From Ornithinimicrobium sp. INDO-MA30-4 (GTDB taxonomy: Bacteria; Actinomycetota; Actinomycetes; Actinomycetales; Dermatophilaceae): 64,000 bases of DNA. Below the pieces are notes generated by a model. That model worked only from the letters and a program-made list of their open reading frames with translations, was not told the origin of the DNA and did no database searches. Shown here piece by piece: positions 37,332 through 47,811 of the stretch. The translations under genes and the position numbers were made by a program. Numbering within the stretch: position 1 is the first letter of the stretch; each line of letters begins with the position of its first letter. The stretch spans positions 1,302,001 through 1,366,000 of the forward strand of contig NZ_CP091056.1 of NCBI RefSeq assembly GCF_021535045.1, given 5' to 3'.

Positions 37332-40300
37332 TCAGCCCGCCGTCGACCTTTCGCTGGCCAGCATTGACTCCAACTCTGCAGCAGAGGGCAATTCGGGGCG
37401 CACAGTCTGCCCACTAGAGGCGTAGAAAAACGCCGCGTCAACCTGATCTTCGTCAAGCCCCTGCAGACGTGCGTAAGCCAGCCGATAGATCGCCAGTTGG
37501 AGCGCTTTGGTCTGCAGATCGTCAGCATCGACCGGCGGGCGACCGGTCTTCCAGTCCACAACGGTAAAACCGCCTTCAGGTCGAGGGAACACCGCGTCAA
37601 TGCGACCGCGGATCGGGGTGCCTCCAACCGTGGTCTCGATGGCCACTTCAATATCCTTGGGCTCCGGCTTGCCCACTCGCTTGCGAGGAAGTTTGCCTGC
37701 AACTTTTCCATGCCGTTGGCATCCACCTCATCGGCACTTCCTGGCAGCTCATCGAGGTCTACCAGAGCAGCACGGGCGTACTGCTGCTCAACCCAGGCGT
37801 GAAATCTCGTCCCCAGGTCAGCTTGTGGAGCCGGCGCTGAAGGCATCGGGCGACGCTGCTCTCGCTCAAACTGCTCCCGGTCAGCCAGCAGCCGAATCAC
37901 TGAAGACGTCGACAGATGGGACGGCCGAGACGCTGGAGCAGAATTAGCCTCGCGCAGGGCTTGTCGTTCAGCAATGAGCATTTGAGCGTGCTCGGAGTCG
38001 GGGTGATCAGTGGGCGCAAAGACTCCGATGGATGGCTGATCAGGTCGCAAGGCACGCACCTCGCGAATCGCTTGGCTCACCTCAGCCACGCTTCGCCGTC
38101 TCGCGCTGGGCTCAACCGGCCACTCCGCCTCGTTCTCAATAGCGTCCAAGGGGTTTTGGGCGTCTTCTTCTTGCGGAGTCTCAGCCCAGCCAACGATGTC
38201 TATTGGCGGATGAGTCACCGGACCTACCTGCGGATCGTCCCCGGTTAGCTCAGTGATGAACTGGCCGGGCTTGCGCGGGGCTTTGCCGTCCATCCAGACC
38301 GGCGTTGTGAGGAACAACTGGTGTTTGGCACGGGTAAATGCCACGTAGGCGAGGCGACGCTCCTCGGCCAGTTTGTGGTCTCGCCCGTCGATACCGAACT
38401 GCTTGAACGCCTGGCCCATTCGGCCGTGTCCTGCGCATCGGACCAGTCCAACTGCGGCAGACCATCGCGGTCGCCGCGCAGCGAAACGGCAAAGCGGCAT
38501 AGCCGGAAAGCCAACCCTTGTCGGCGTGCGCAAGGTAGCCCCACTCGCCACCCTCAAACTTGCCAATGCCACGCAAACTGGGGAAAACACCCTCAGTCAG
38601 ACCCGGGATGGCGACGTAATCCCATTCCAAGCCCTTAGCAGCGTGCACCGTCAGCACTTGCACTGAGCCTGCAGCAACGGCAACTTCTGCCAACTCGGGC
38701 ATCTCGACCGCTTCCAGGCCACGCTCATGCTTGCGTGCGGCCTCCAGCCAGTCGAGAAATCCGCCGAGAGTTGGGCGCTCTGCGGCGCCAGCAAACTGCG
38801 CTGCGACATCCGTGAGTGCATCAAGATGCGCGCGTGCCCAGGTTTCCCCACCGGCAACCGTAATCCCTGGGTCAGCCGCCACTTCGATGTCGAGGCCCAA
38901 GGCTCGCTCGGCCTCGATGATGAGGTCTGGCAGGGGCAGCCCAACAGCCGCGCGAACTCGACGCACCACAGCAGACAACTCACGAACCCGAGTCAGTCCA
39001 CTGTCGGTCATGCTTCGACCTGACGGCGAGACCCAGCCGGTCGGGGGTGGCGCGTCGATGGCCTCCCCAACGTCGCTGGCTCGTCGTGTCCGTCAACGAG
39101 GTGGTTGGCCCACGCCCACAGGACCTCGAGGTCTGCTGCGCCGAGCCTGGTCACCGGTCCTGACAGGAGTCGAATGATCTGGTCCCCTCGTCCAGGGTTT
39201 TGCACGGCCCACAAGAGGCCGACAAGATCAACCAACTCGGGACGGTTGAGCAGCCCTCCTAGGCCAACAACTTCGACCGGCAAGTTTCGGGCCCGCAGAG
39301 CGAGAACAACGCGATCAAACTGCGACCGTTTACGGCACAAGACAGCAGCACTGACCGGATTGTTCGCGTCGCGTCCCGCGAATCGCTGGCTGATCCAGTC
39401 GGCAATTGCGTCAGCTTCGGCTAGGTGATCGGACACTTTGGCGACAGCAACATGTCCCTGACCGGCCATGGGCGATGCCCGTAGAGTTGGAACCTCAATG
39501 CGGCTCTGCGCCACCAATGGCGCTGCAATGTGATTTGCAGCGGCCAGCACGGCACTGTCGTTGCGCCAAGAAATGCTCAACGGAAGCACCTTGGCATACC
39601 GGCCGTCATTGCTAAAGACCTGAGGGAAGCGACTCAGTGTCGTGGCACTGGCACCTCGCCACCCATAAATTGATTGGTGCGGGTCGCCAACGGCCGTTAC
39701 CGGCACGTCGTGCCCGGCAAACAAGTTCTTTAGGAGGACCATCTGTGCCTCTGAAGTGTCCTGAAACTCATCCAGCAACACCACGCGATAGCGGGTCCGC
39801 TCAGCCTCCCCGACAGCGGACACGTCACGAGCCAACTCAGCAGCGATGGCCACCTGATCGGCAAAATCGAGGGACACCCGCTCACGCTTCAGCCGCGCGA
39901 AAGCCTGGATCAGCGGCAGAACTTGCCGCTTGCCGATCATCTCGGCGCTCTTTTTTGGCCGAGGGATTTATCCGTCTTGCCAGGTGGCACCGCAGCTAAC
40001 TGGTCGGCAGCGCTGCTCAACCACTCCATGATCGACTCGGCGTCTTGCAGGTGCTCGGCCATTTCTCCTGAGAGCCGCAAGACTGCTTCCACGATCGTGC
40101 TGTCGGCCCCAGTCACCTGCGACATTTCACCCGTGTATGAGTGAACGACTTCGTGCGCAAGTTGCCACGAGGCCGCCTCGGACAGCAGTCGCGACCCAGG
40201 CTCAATGCCCTTGCGCAGGCCGTGCTCACTCACCAGCCGACCCGCATACGCGTGGTAGGTGGACACCACTGGCGCGACTCCCACGATGTCCAAGTCCTCG

Positions 40301-40617
40301 TGGTCAATCACGCCGTCAAGGGCCCGAAGTTTGCTCGTCAGTCGGGTTGCCAACTCCAAGGCGGCTTTCCGGGTGAAAGTCAGGCCAAGGATCTGATCTG
40401 GACGAACTAGCCCATTGGCAACCAACCAAAGAACGCGCGATGCCATCGTTTCGGTCTTGCCCGAACCCGCCCCAGCGACCACAAGGGTCGACTCCAGAGG
40501 CCCCTCGATGATGGCTTGTTGCTCGGGTGTCGGCGGAGGCGACCCTAGGGCCTTCGCGATGTCCAGCGCAGACCATGTGACCGTCGGAGGCACCGTTGTG
40601 CTTGTCTCCAGGCTCAT
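37332..40617 (-). CDS. adnB: AdnB-type helicase-nuclease (motor subunit of AdnAB; several indels)
   Basis: About 1,100 residues. An N-terminal UvrD-like motor: STLVVAGAGSGKTETMASRV (Walker A), ILGLTFTRKAALELATRL, RVVLLDEFQDTSEAQMVLLK (Walker B), AVGDPHQSIYGWRGASATTL, VQVLTVHAAKGLEWDYVAI and LAYVAFTRAKHQLFL. The C-terminal RecB-family nuclease has GRIDAVFPRPEGGFTVVDWK. Together with AdnA it resects double-strand breaks in Actinobacteria, in place of RecBCD/AddAB. Frame breaks lie near 39940, 39010, 38470 and 37680. ATG 40617 overlaps the adnA stop (ATGA). Confidence 0.92.
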
Positions 40618-43600
40618 TCTCGATCCCCTTCAGGTTGGGCTGGGCAGGCTAACCGCACTGGGCAGGTGTTGCAGTGAGAGCCGACTTTGGCCAGAAAGCG
40701 ATCCCCAGCCATACCGTCGGCAGTGTCCCGGACCAGATTCTCTGCCCAGTCCGGCTCGTCGTCCATCGAAAGGGCGACTTGCGGTTGCGATAACGCTTTG
40801 ATGCGCGTGCCACCGATTTGCACGAGTGCAGATCCCGCGGACATTGGTTCGGCTCCGGTTTCGTCGCGAAACGCTCCATGCTCCAAAGCGACTTGATAAG
40901 CCCCCAATTGCGGGTGGCGCAGCAGATCGACCTTAGAAGGCGCCGAGGCCCCAGTTTTGAGGTCAATCACGACGAAACCGCCGTCAGCATCACGCTCTAT
41001 GCGGTCGACTTGCCCGCTCAAGCGAGCCCTGCCGACATCGGCCCTTCCAGAAATCTCGACCGCTACCAGTTGGCGGGCATTGCTGTCTCGATAGCCGACA
41101 TATCGCCTCAGCATGTCTTCGGCTTGACGGTAGCCTCTGGCCGAAACCCAAGAACAAGCGCAATTCACTCCACCGCTTTGACAGGGTCTCGTTGAACTCC
41201 GCGATCGAGCCTTGCGGGCTATCGGCCACGATGGAGTGGACCAAGGTGCCGCGAGCCGCACTCAAAGCGCCTTCGGCATCGCCGCCATGCGCTTTCAGCA
41301 ACCAACGCAATGAGCATTGGTTGAACTCTTCGATTTTTGACGGCGAGACCTTTACTTGTCCCTCTGGGATTCGCGGGGTGGTTGAGGAGGGCACCCGGGC
41401 GTCCCACCATTGATCCACGTCCGCGCCACCGACGCCGCGCTGAGCCAGCCAGTCCAGCAAATCAGCATGCTGATCGCGGGTCTGAATCTGACCGGCTTGG
41501 TGGGCCGTCACAAGCCCCGGCGGGTGCTGGCGACCAAAGTGCGTAGCGTCGGGGCCGCGGGCACACTCTGCACTTCGCTGGGGTTGAACTCTGGGACGAC
41601 AAGGTTCATGAACGCCGAGGGCTGCTCGTCTGTGCTGGTCACGGCGGTCACGAGGAGTCGCGAGGTCGCTCGACTCACCGCGACGTAAAACTGACGCAGC
41701 TCATCTGAACGCACTTGGCTCTGCGCTGCTCGAACCCCCTCGACTCCGGCAATAGGGCGACCGCGCATCACTTCAACCAGGGATTGCGCTCCAGCAAAGT
41801 GTCTCGCAGCCGCAGATCGGGCCAGACCCCTCCTGCAGCCCAACCACCGCGACAAAGCCCACTCCCGACCGGCCGCGGTAAATGGTGTCAACACCTCAAC
41901 GGCATCTCTGGACTGCTCGCGGGCGACCAAAGTGTCCGGGGCTAGGTCTTGCGAAGCCATGTGATTTAGAAAGGAGCGAGGCTCGGTGCGGCGCAAACGT
42001 GAAGTGAAATCCTCTGCCGCTCCAAACAGGACGAGCACCGCGTCGAGAGCGCGATCTGCACGCAGGCCAGCCGCGCCACCAGCCAGCGCTTGGGCCTCCC
42101 ACCCAGCAGCTAGACCCGACCTGCTCCAGATCTCCCACAGCAACTGATGAGCGTTCAAGCCACGCTTCTGGGCGCCGAACGCCGTGACTTTAAGGCTTCG
42201 CTGGCGCCACTGAGGACGTGGGCGACGCGGCGTACAGGCTCGAGGTCTGCGTCATCGGCAACCTCGGGATCACGCAACCACTGTGGCTCTAGCAAAGCAG
42301 CACGGATGAGCTCATCACTGGTCGGCAAGACTTCATCACCAGCTGGAACGACCTCGTCTGCTCCTGCACGTTCAGAGCGTGCGAACGCCGAGGCGATCGG
42401 AGTCATCTCTTCGGCCCCTCTGGCACGTAGAGCGCGCCGTAGTCGACGCAGTTGCACCGGGTCTGCCCCTCCCAGTGGCGAGGTCACAAGCTCCACCGCT
42501 TCATCGACGCTCAGGGCTGGTGCCAGACCATCCGCGATGCGTAGCACCACCTGAAATGCCATCAGGAGTGGTCGAGTTGCCGGATCTTGCCGCAGCGGGA
42601 CACCGGGACGGGTCATCGCAACGGGCACCGAAGCCCCGGCAAACGCCCGCCGGATCGCTTCGTGCTGCGAACCGGAGCGAGCAATAACAGCCATCTGAGA
42701 CCACGGAATGCCCTCGGTGAGGTGCGCCCGCCGCATAGCTTGGGCCACGTAAGCGGCCTCCTGAGCAGCGGTATGCAGCGCGACGGCCGAAATCATTGCC
42801 ATGGGCTCTGCGGTGTTGGGCTCGGCCGCCACCGGCGCAACATCGCGTTGCCGGGACTCTCCGCTCACACCGATGCGCGCCGAAACCCGGGACATAACAT
42901 CAGTCATTTGGCGGGGGTATCGATGACTTTGGGTCATGACCAGCGCTGCTCGCTCAGACCGCACGGACGCGCGATGGAGATCGTCAGCCAGCGCACGGAA
43001 CCTCTCGGGTGCGGCTCCTCGAAACCCCTGCACGACAGCATCGCCGTCACCGAGGAAAACCACGCTCATACCGGCGTGGTGCAGAGCCTGGATCAGGCGC
43101 GCAGCCGATGCCGTCAACTCTTGCGCATCATCGACCACCAACAGAGAAAGTGAGCCAGCGATCTTGCGGTGCAGCTCAGAGTTGTCCTCCAGCGCCTGGG
43201 CAGCCGCTACCCCGATCCAGGCAGGGTCGAAAGAGCCAGGCGAGGCCAGTGCCGTCACCGAGTCGTACTCATCGAGCACTTCCGAAGCAGCGACCCAGAC
43301 CTCACGGTTGTGCACGCGCCCCAGGCGCGCCAACTCATCGCCGGAGACCCCCAGCTCCACCGCTCGCATCAACAGGTCACGCAGCTGGTCTCTAAAGCCT
43401 TGGGTCGCCAAGGCTCCTTCAACGTCGCTCGGCCACAGCGGACCCTCGACCTCTCCCGATGCGTGGCCGACCAAGAGATCGCGCAGAATGCCGTCCTGCT
43501 CGGGCCCAGTCATCAGGCGGGGCTCCGCCTCGCCCACCTCGGCCGCGGCTGCGCGCAGTATCGCGAAGGCGAGGGATGAGGGGTGCGCACCAACGGCTCA

Positions 43601-43835
43601 ATGTGCGTGCCGGGAGTCTGCTGGGAAAGGCGGGTGCGTAGCCGACCTGCCAAAACCCGGCTTGGCGAAAGCACCAACGTGGAATCTAGGAGCGTCCGGC
43701 GCTGGCATGGTCATCAACCAACCGAAGTGCCGCGGTGGTTTTGCCGGTCCCTGGCGCGCCCACGACGGTCGCGATCACTGGAGCACCGTCAGCCGAAAGC
43801 AGCGTGCGCAGTTGGGCCAGAGAATCCAGGTTCAT
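40614..43835 (-). CDS. adnA: AdnA-type helicase-nuclease (partner subunit of AdnAB; several indels)
   Basis: About 1,070 residues. It starts MNLDSLAQLRTLLS, then Walker A IATVVGAPGTGKTTAALRLV and Walker B-like SLLVVDDAQELTASAARLI. Other motifs are VVFLGDGDAVVQGFRGAAPE, LVMTQSHRYPRQMTDVMSRV and FYVAVSRATSRLLVTAV. The C-terminal nuclease has VSPSKIEEFNQCSLRWLL, GQVDRIERDADGGFVVIDLK (active-site Asp and Asp-x-Lys) and CNTCPVRLACPAQ. The lone Cys plus Cys-x2-Cys-x5-Cys pattern fits an iron-sulfur staple as in AddB-type nucleases. Frame breaks near 43690, 43568, 42165, 41510 and about 41170. Second gene after the alkyltransferase-like gene, 31 bp downstream. Confidence 0.9.
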
Positions 43836-43866
43836 AGGGCTATTCGACCAGAGGCCACCGACATGC

Positions 43867-44175
43867 CTAGCTCGGGCCAGACCAGCGAGCTAGCGCGAGG
43901 TCAACGCGATCTCCTTGCTTGCGCAACGGCGTGCCTTCGTCTCGATAGTGTTCAAGCGCTTCGTCTTCGTGGCCTTGCGGTGGCAGCCCACCAGCACGCA
44001 AGACTCGCCACCAGGCGACTTCCGATCCGTAGTGCGCCATGACCCAACCAACGAGACGTGGATGCCCCCGCCCAATGTACTCAGCCACGTCTCCATAGGT
44101 CATGACTTTTGCGCTGGGAACATGCTCTACGGCAGCTAGGACTGCGTCCACAAAATCACTGTGAGACCGATTCAT
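43867..44175 (-). CDS. Alkyltransferase-like (ATL) DNA-damage recognition protein
   Basis: 102 residues from ATG 44175, which follows GGGAGAG; an upstream start at 44220 is less likely. The fold is that of the O6-methylguanine methyltransferase C-terminal domain: VPSAKVMTYGDVAEYIG, RGHPRLVGWVMAHYGSEVAW (DNA-binding helix and Arg finger), then WWRVLRAGGLPP. The acceptor Pro-Cys-His-Arg is replaced by Trp-Trp-Arg-Val, so it should bind alkylated guanine without repairing it and recruit nucleotide excision repair, as described for ATL proteins. First gene of a probable atl-adnA-adnB transcription unit. Confidence 0.9.
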   Translation of the reverse strand: MNRSHSDFVDAVLAAVEHVPSAKVMTYGDVAEYIGRGHPRLVGWVMAHYGSEVAWWRVLRAGGLPPQGHEDEALEHYRDEGTPLRKQGDRVDLALARWSGPS

Positions 44176-44253
44176 CTCTCTCCCAAGGTAAGTGGTAAAA
44201 ACTGGTTCGATGGCTTCCATTAGGATGATGGGACCACAGAGGGAGATTCAACC

Positions 44254-44894
44254 GTGACCGTAGATCCGAATACTCCTCGGCAACGGCTAGTCGCGCCGAG
44301 CGGCGAGCACAATTGTTGGGCGCAGCCCGCGATACTTTCGCCCACGCGGGCTATCACGCCACTGCCATGGACGACATTGCTGAACGTGCTGGCGTATCAA
44401 AGCCGGTGCTCTACCAGCACTTCACTAGCAAGATTGAACTTTACTTGGCCCTGCTGGATCAGCAGGTCGAAACCCTGGTGACGCTGATTCACAGCGCCCT
44501 TCGATCTACTGACGACAATGAGCAGCGCCTTGCCGCAACAGTTGAGGCCTACTTCGAATTTGTCGACACGCCAGAGGGCGCCTATCGACTGGTTTTCGAA
44601 TCTGACTTCGTGGCTGAGCCAGACGTCAAGAACAGAGTCGAGTCGGTGACCGACCTGTGCGCGAGCGCAATTGGTGAAGTTGTTTCCGAAGACACCGGGT
44701 TGGACAAAGACGAAGCATTCCTGATCGGTGTCTGCTTGGCCGGGTCCGCTCAAGCGTGCGCTGCCCGCTGGGTTGCTCTGGGCCGTGCCGTGCCCCGCGA
44801 CCGGGCCGCGGCCCTTGTGACTAGCCTCGGTTGGCGTGGGTTGACCTCGCTGCCACTCACCCGCGATGAAGTCCACGCCTTGGGAAGCGATTAA
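44254..44894 (+). CDS. TetR-family transcriptional regulator (one indel)
   Basis: About 213 residues when corrected. The N-terminal helix-turn-helix is FAHAGYHATAMDDIAERAGV followed by SKPVLYQHFTSKIELYLALL, a textbook TetR pattern. The C-terminal helical domain contains VEAYFEFVDTPEGAYRLVFE. A base is missing near 44294, before RAERRAQLLGAARDTF. GTG 44254 follows AGGGAGATT. It corresponds in position to mycobacterial Rv3208, upstream of the DUF3107 gene. Ligand and targets unknown; an inverted repeat at 44916 between the two genes is a candidate site. Confidence 0.88.
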
Positions 44895-44915
44895 CCTAGC
44901 CAGGCGTTGTACTTG

Positions 44916-44935
44916 TGTCACGGTTTTGAGTGACA
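44916..44935. promoter_or_regulatory. Inverted repeat between TetR and DUF3107 genes
   Basis: TGTCAC, 8 bases, GTGACA: perfect 6-base arms. It could be a TetR operator controlling the DUF3107 gene or a weak terminator of the TetR gene. Confidence 0.35.
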
Positions 44936-44979
44936 GGACGTCCCTCCCGACAACGTCGGGATCAATCTGGAGGTATGCA

Positions 44980-45204
44980 GTGGAAGTACGTATCGGTGTG
45001 CGCAACGTCGCCCGCGAGGTCTCCTTCGAGTCCGCTCAGACGCCCAACGAAGTTGCTGCTCTGGTAGATGAGGCACTGGCCTCATCGTCATCCACCTTGA
45101 AGCTCGAGGACGAGAAGGGCCGCGTCGTCGTCGTGCCTGTTCAGGCTTTGGGCTATGTCGAAATCGGCGCACCTGAGAAGGGCACCGTCGGCTTCGGCCG
45201 CTAG
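44980..45204 (+). CDS. DUF3107 protein
   Basis: 74 residues, soluble and acidic. The sequence EVRIGVRNVAREVSFESAQT then VVVVPVQALGYVEIG and the ending RTVGFG-like (GTVGFGR) match the conserved actinobacterial DUF3107 family (mycobacterial TB9.4, Rv3208A). Function unknown. GTG 44980 has a good TGGAGG site 7 bp upstream. Close behind TetR and just before a small membrane protein. Confidence 0.9.
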   Translation: MEVRIGVRNVAREVSFESAQTPNEVAALVDEALASSSSTLKLEDEKGRVVVVPVQALGYVEIGAPEKGTVGFGR

Positions 45205-45208
45205 AGAC

Positions 45209-45469
45209 ATGTTGATCACTGTGCTGATCGCCCTCTTCGTGGGCCTTTTGATTGGCGGGCTGGTCCCGGCGGTCATTCCCACGAAGGGGGAGGTCAACAC
45301 GTTCTCCAGCATTATTTTGGGCTCGACCAGCGCAGCCGTCGCAACGCTGTCTTTGGCGCTTGCTACCGAGCGCTCAGGCTTTGACATCGCAGCTATCGGT
45401 GCTGGCGCCGCGGCTGCTGTTGTCGCTTGTGCGATCTTCGCGCCGATCTCTGGCCGCCCTAGCGTCTAG
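45209..45469 (+). CDS. Small hypothetical membrane protein
   Basis: 86 residues with three likely membrane segments: LITVLIALFVGLLIGGLVPA, a middle Ala/Ser/Leu-rich one (SSIILGSTSAAVATLSLALA) and a C-terminal GAGAAAAVVACAIFAPI. The glycine-zipper-like pattern recalls YeaQ/GlsB-type small proteins, but I cannot assign it. It starts 4 bp after DUF3107 stops and is probably co-transcribed. Convergent with the ferritin-like gene. Confidence 0.65.
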   Translation: MLITVLIALFVGLLIGGLVPAVIPTKGEVNTFSSIILGSTSAAVATLSLALATERSGFDIAAIGAGAAAAVVACAIFAPISGRPSV

Positions 45470-45472
45470 TTC

Positions 45473-46159
45473 TTAACTAGCGAGGCCGACCCTGCGCATC
45501 CGAGCAGTGTGCGCCTCGGTGAGACGCGTGAGCATCCGGCCCAACTCCACGAGGTCAGCCTGCTCATCCTCTTGCTCCCATGCACCAATCAGCAAGGCAG
45601 CAAGGGCGTCGTGATCGGCTGCGACGTGCTGGGTTTGAGCAATCGCCTCGCCCACAAGGCGCCTACCCCACAGGGCCAGTCGACCCGCTGACGTGGGGTT
45701 TTCCTCTATAGCGCGGCGCAATAAATCAGCCAGGGCCTGGCTTTGACCACGGTCATCCAAAACCGCATCTACGACGGCTCGCGTGGCCGGATCCACTCGC
45801 CTGGCTACCTCTCGATAGAAGTCCCGAGCGATTTCGTCTCCCACATAGGCCTTGACCAAACCCTCAAGCCAGTCTTTGCTGGGCGTGCGCTCGTGAAACT
45901 GATCAACGGCCCTCACGAAAGGCTGCATCAGCGCATCAATGTCAGCACCGGCCTGCGAAATATGCGCATTTAGGTTGTCAAAGTTTTGCCACGCTCGAGC
46001 ACTAATTGATCCGAGTGTGATCTGTAGCGAAAGCGTTGGCGCACTCTGTGCATCTGCCGCCACCCGCAAGTAACCGCTGAGCTCCGCATAGGCCAAGGCA
46101 CCGAGCAATTCCTCAACTGCCTGGGTGTATGTCGGGTCGCCCACTTGGTCGTGATTCAT
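45473..46159 (-). CDS. Ferritin-like fold protein (MiaE-like, actinobacterial)
   Basis: 228 residues, mostly helical. Possible di-iron ligands include Glu residues in LLGALAYAELSGYLRVA, FVRAVDQFHERTPSKDWLEG and VGDEIARDFYREVARRVDP. The family is annotated as ferritin-like, related to tRNA-hydroxylase MiaE, and is conserved next to the DEAD-box helicase in Actinobacteria (mycobacterial Rv3210c position). Substrate unknown. ATG 46159; intact. Confidence 0.8.
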   Translation of the reverse strand: MNHDQVGDPTYTQAVEELLGALAYAELSGYLRVAADAQSAPTLSLQITLGSISARAWQNFDNLNAHISQAGADIDALMQPFVRAVDQFHERTPSKDWLEGLVKAYVGDEIARDFYREVARRVDPATRAVVDAVLDDRGQSQALADLLRRAIEENPTSAGRLALWGRRLVGEAIAQTQHVAADHDALAALLIGAWEQEDEQADLVELGRMLTRLTEAHTARMRRVGLAS

Positions 46160-46308
46160 ACCTCTACGCTACTGCGGCATACACTCAGTAGTGACACGGT
46201 GCCCGGTCGGCACGACAGAGGGGCTGCTAAGTGCAGCCAAAAGCAGAAAAACCCCGATCGGCCCGACCTACGCGCGTCCCAGCGATGCGCTCACCGATTT
46301 GAGGATTC

Positions 46309-47799
46309 ATGGAAGAAACCCGCACCTTTGCCGATTTCGGCATTCATGCCGACATCGTTGCCGCCCTCGAGGCGCACAAGATCACTCATCCTTTCCCGAT
46401 CCAGGCAATGACCTTGCCGGTCGCTTTGGATGGACACGACATCATCGGACAAGCCAAGACCGGAACGGGTAAAACTCTCGGCTTTGGCATTCCGATCCTG
46501 CAGCGCGTGACCTCGCCAACCGATGAAGGGTTCGCAACCCTTGAGGGTGCCGGCAAGCCGCAGGCACTGGCCGTCGCCCCCACCCGCGAGTTGGCTGTCC
46601 AGGTCGCCCAGGACCTCACACGTGCGGCCGCTGGCCGTGGCATTCGCATTCTGACGGTTTATGGCGGTCGTGCATACGAGCCGCAAATCGATGCTTTGAA
46701 TGCTGGCATCGAAGTCGTCGTCGGCACCCCCGGCCGCTTGATTGACCTGGCCGAGAAGGGACACCTGTCACTTGCTCACTGCCGCATCGCGGTCTTGGAC
46801 GAAGCAGACGAAATGCTTGACCTCGGCTTCTTGCCGGATGTCGAAAAATTGCTCAACATGACCCCTGCCGGTCGCCAGACCATGCTGTTCAGCGCGACCA
46901 TGCCCGGCGCCGTGGTGGCGCTCGCCCGCAGCTACATGACCCAGCCCACCCACATTCGGGCGATTAGCGAAGACGACTCGGGTCAAACCGTTGCCGCTGT
47001 GGAGCAGTTCGTCTTCCGCGCGCACGCCATGGACAAAGTCGAGATGTTGGCCCGCATCATGCAGGCTCGCGGGCGTGGACTGAGCATTGTCTTCACTCGC
47101 ACCAAGCGGACCGCAGCCAAAGTGGCCGATGAGCTGGCCGATCGCGGCTTTGCGGCCGCAGCTATTCACGGGGACCTCGGACAGGGCGCTCGCGAGCAGG
47201 CTCTTCGCGCATTCCGGAATGGCAAGGTCGACATCCTGGTAGCGACCGACGTCGCTGCCCGAGGGATCGACGTCGAGGCAGTGACCCACGTGGTCAACTT
47301 CCAGTGCCCCGAAGACGAAAAGACCTACCTGCACCGCATCGGCCGCACGGGCCGCGCCGGGGCGACCGGTGTCGCCGTCACGTTCGTGGACTGGGATGAC
47401 CTGCACCGCTGGGTTCAGATCAACAAGGCACTCGATCTGGGAATCCCCGACCCGGAGGAGACCTACTCCTCGTCACCGCACCTGTTCAGCCAGTTGGACA
47501 TCCCCGAGGGCACGACCGGCTCTCTGCCAAGGTCTTCGCGGACTCGTGCCGGCCTCGGCGCCGAGCACGTCGAGGATATTGAAGGAAAGCCCGCGGGTCG
47601 CCCTCAGGGTGGCCAGGGCGGTCGTGGTCAGCGCAAGACGGGCAACCGTCCCGCCTCAGGTGGGGCCAACAAGGGTGAAGGTGCGCCCCGGGCCGCAAAG
47701 CCGCGAACCGAGCGCACAACGACCACCGATGGCAAGGTTCGCCGCCGTCGCCGCCGGGGTGGAGCAGCGAATTCTGGCAAGACGGCCGCCGAGAGCTAA
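46309..47799 (+). CDS. DEAD-box RNA helicase (RhlE/DeaD type)
   Basis: 496 residues. Q motif FADFGIHADIVAALEAHK and FPIQAMTLP; motif I AKTGTGKTLGFGIPI; Ia APTRELAVQVA; II VLDEADEMLDLGF; III FSATMPG; IV-V SIVFTRTKRTAAKVADEL and ILVATDVAARGIDVEAV; VI YLHRIGRTGRAGATG. A basic, low-complexity C-terminal tail (GGQGGRGQRKTGNRP, VRRRRRRGG) would bind RNA. It unwinds or remodels RNA, probably in ribosome assembly or decay. ATG 46309 has TTGAGGA 6 bp upstream. Corresponds to mycobacterial Rv3211. Intact. Confidence 0.95.
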   Translation: MEETRTFADFGIHADIVAALEAHKITHPFPIQAMTLPVALDGHDIIGQAKTGTGKTLGFGIPILQRVTSPTDEGFATLEGAGKPQALAVAPTRELAVQVAQDLTRAAAGRGIRILTVYGGRAYEPQIDALNAGIEVVVGTPGRLIDLAEKGHLSLAHCRIAVLDEADEMLDLGFLPDVEKLLNMTPAGRQTMLFSATMPGAVVALARSYMTQPTHIRAISEDDSGQTVAAVEQFVFRAHAMDKVEMLARIMQARGRGLSIVFTRTKRTAAKVADELADRGFAAAAIHGDLGQGAREQALRAFRNGKVDILVATDVAARGIDVEAVTHVVNFQCPEDEKTYLHRIGRTGRAGATGVAVTFVDWDDLHRWVQINKALDLGIPDPEETYSSSPHLFSQLDIPEGTTGSLPRSSRTRAGLGAEHVEDIEGKPAGRPQGGQGGRGQRKTGNRPASGGANKGEGAPRAAKPRTERTTTTDGKVRRRRRRGGAANSGKTAAES

Positions 47800-47811
47800 T
47801 CAACCCGGCGT

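Noticed and set aside
32318-43835. Several large helicase/nuclease genes in a row, suggesting a phage-defence island
   Set aside because: The motifs and order (adnA, adnB, nudC, uvrD2 with tetracysteine and HRDC) match a conserved actinobacterial repair block, and there are no restriction, toxin or mobile genes around it.
45209-45469. Small membrane protein as a holin or toxin
   Set aside because: It has three segments and conserved-neighbour context with DUF3107, and no antitoxin, lysin or phage gene nearby.
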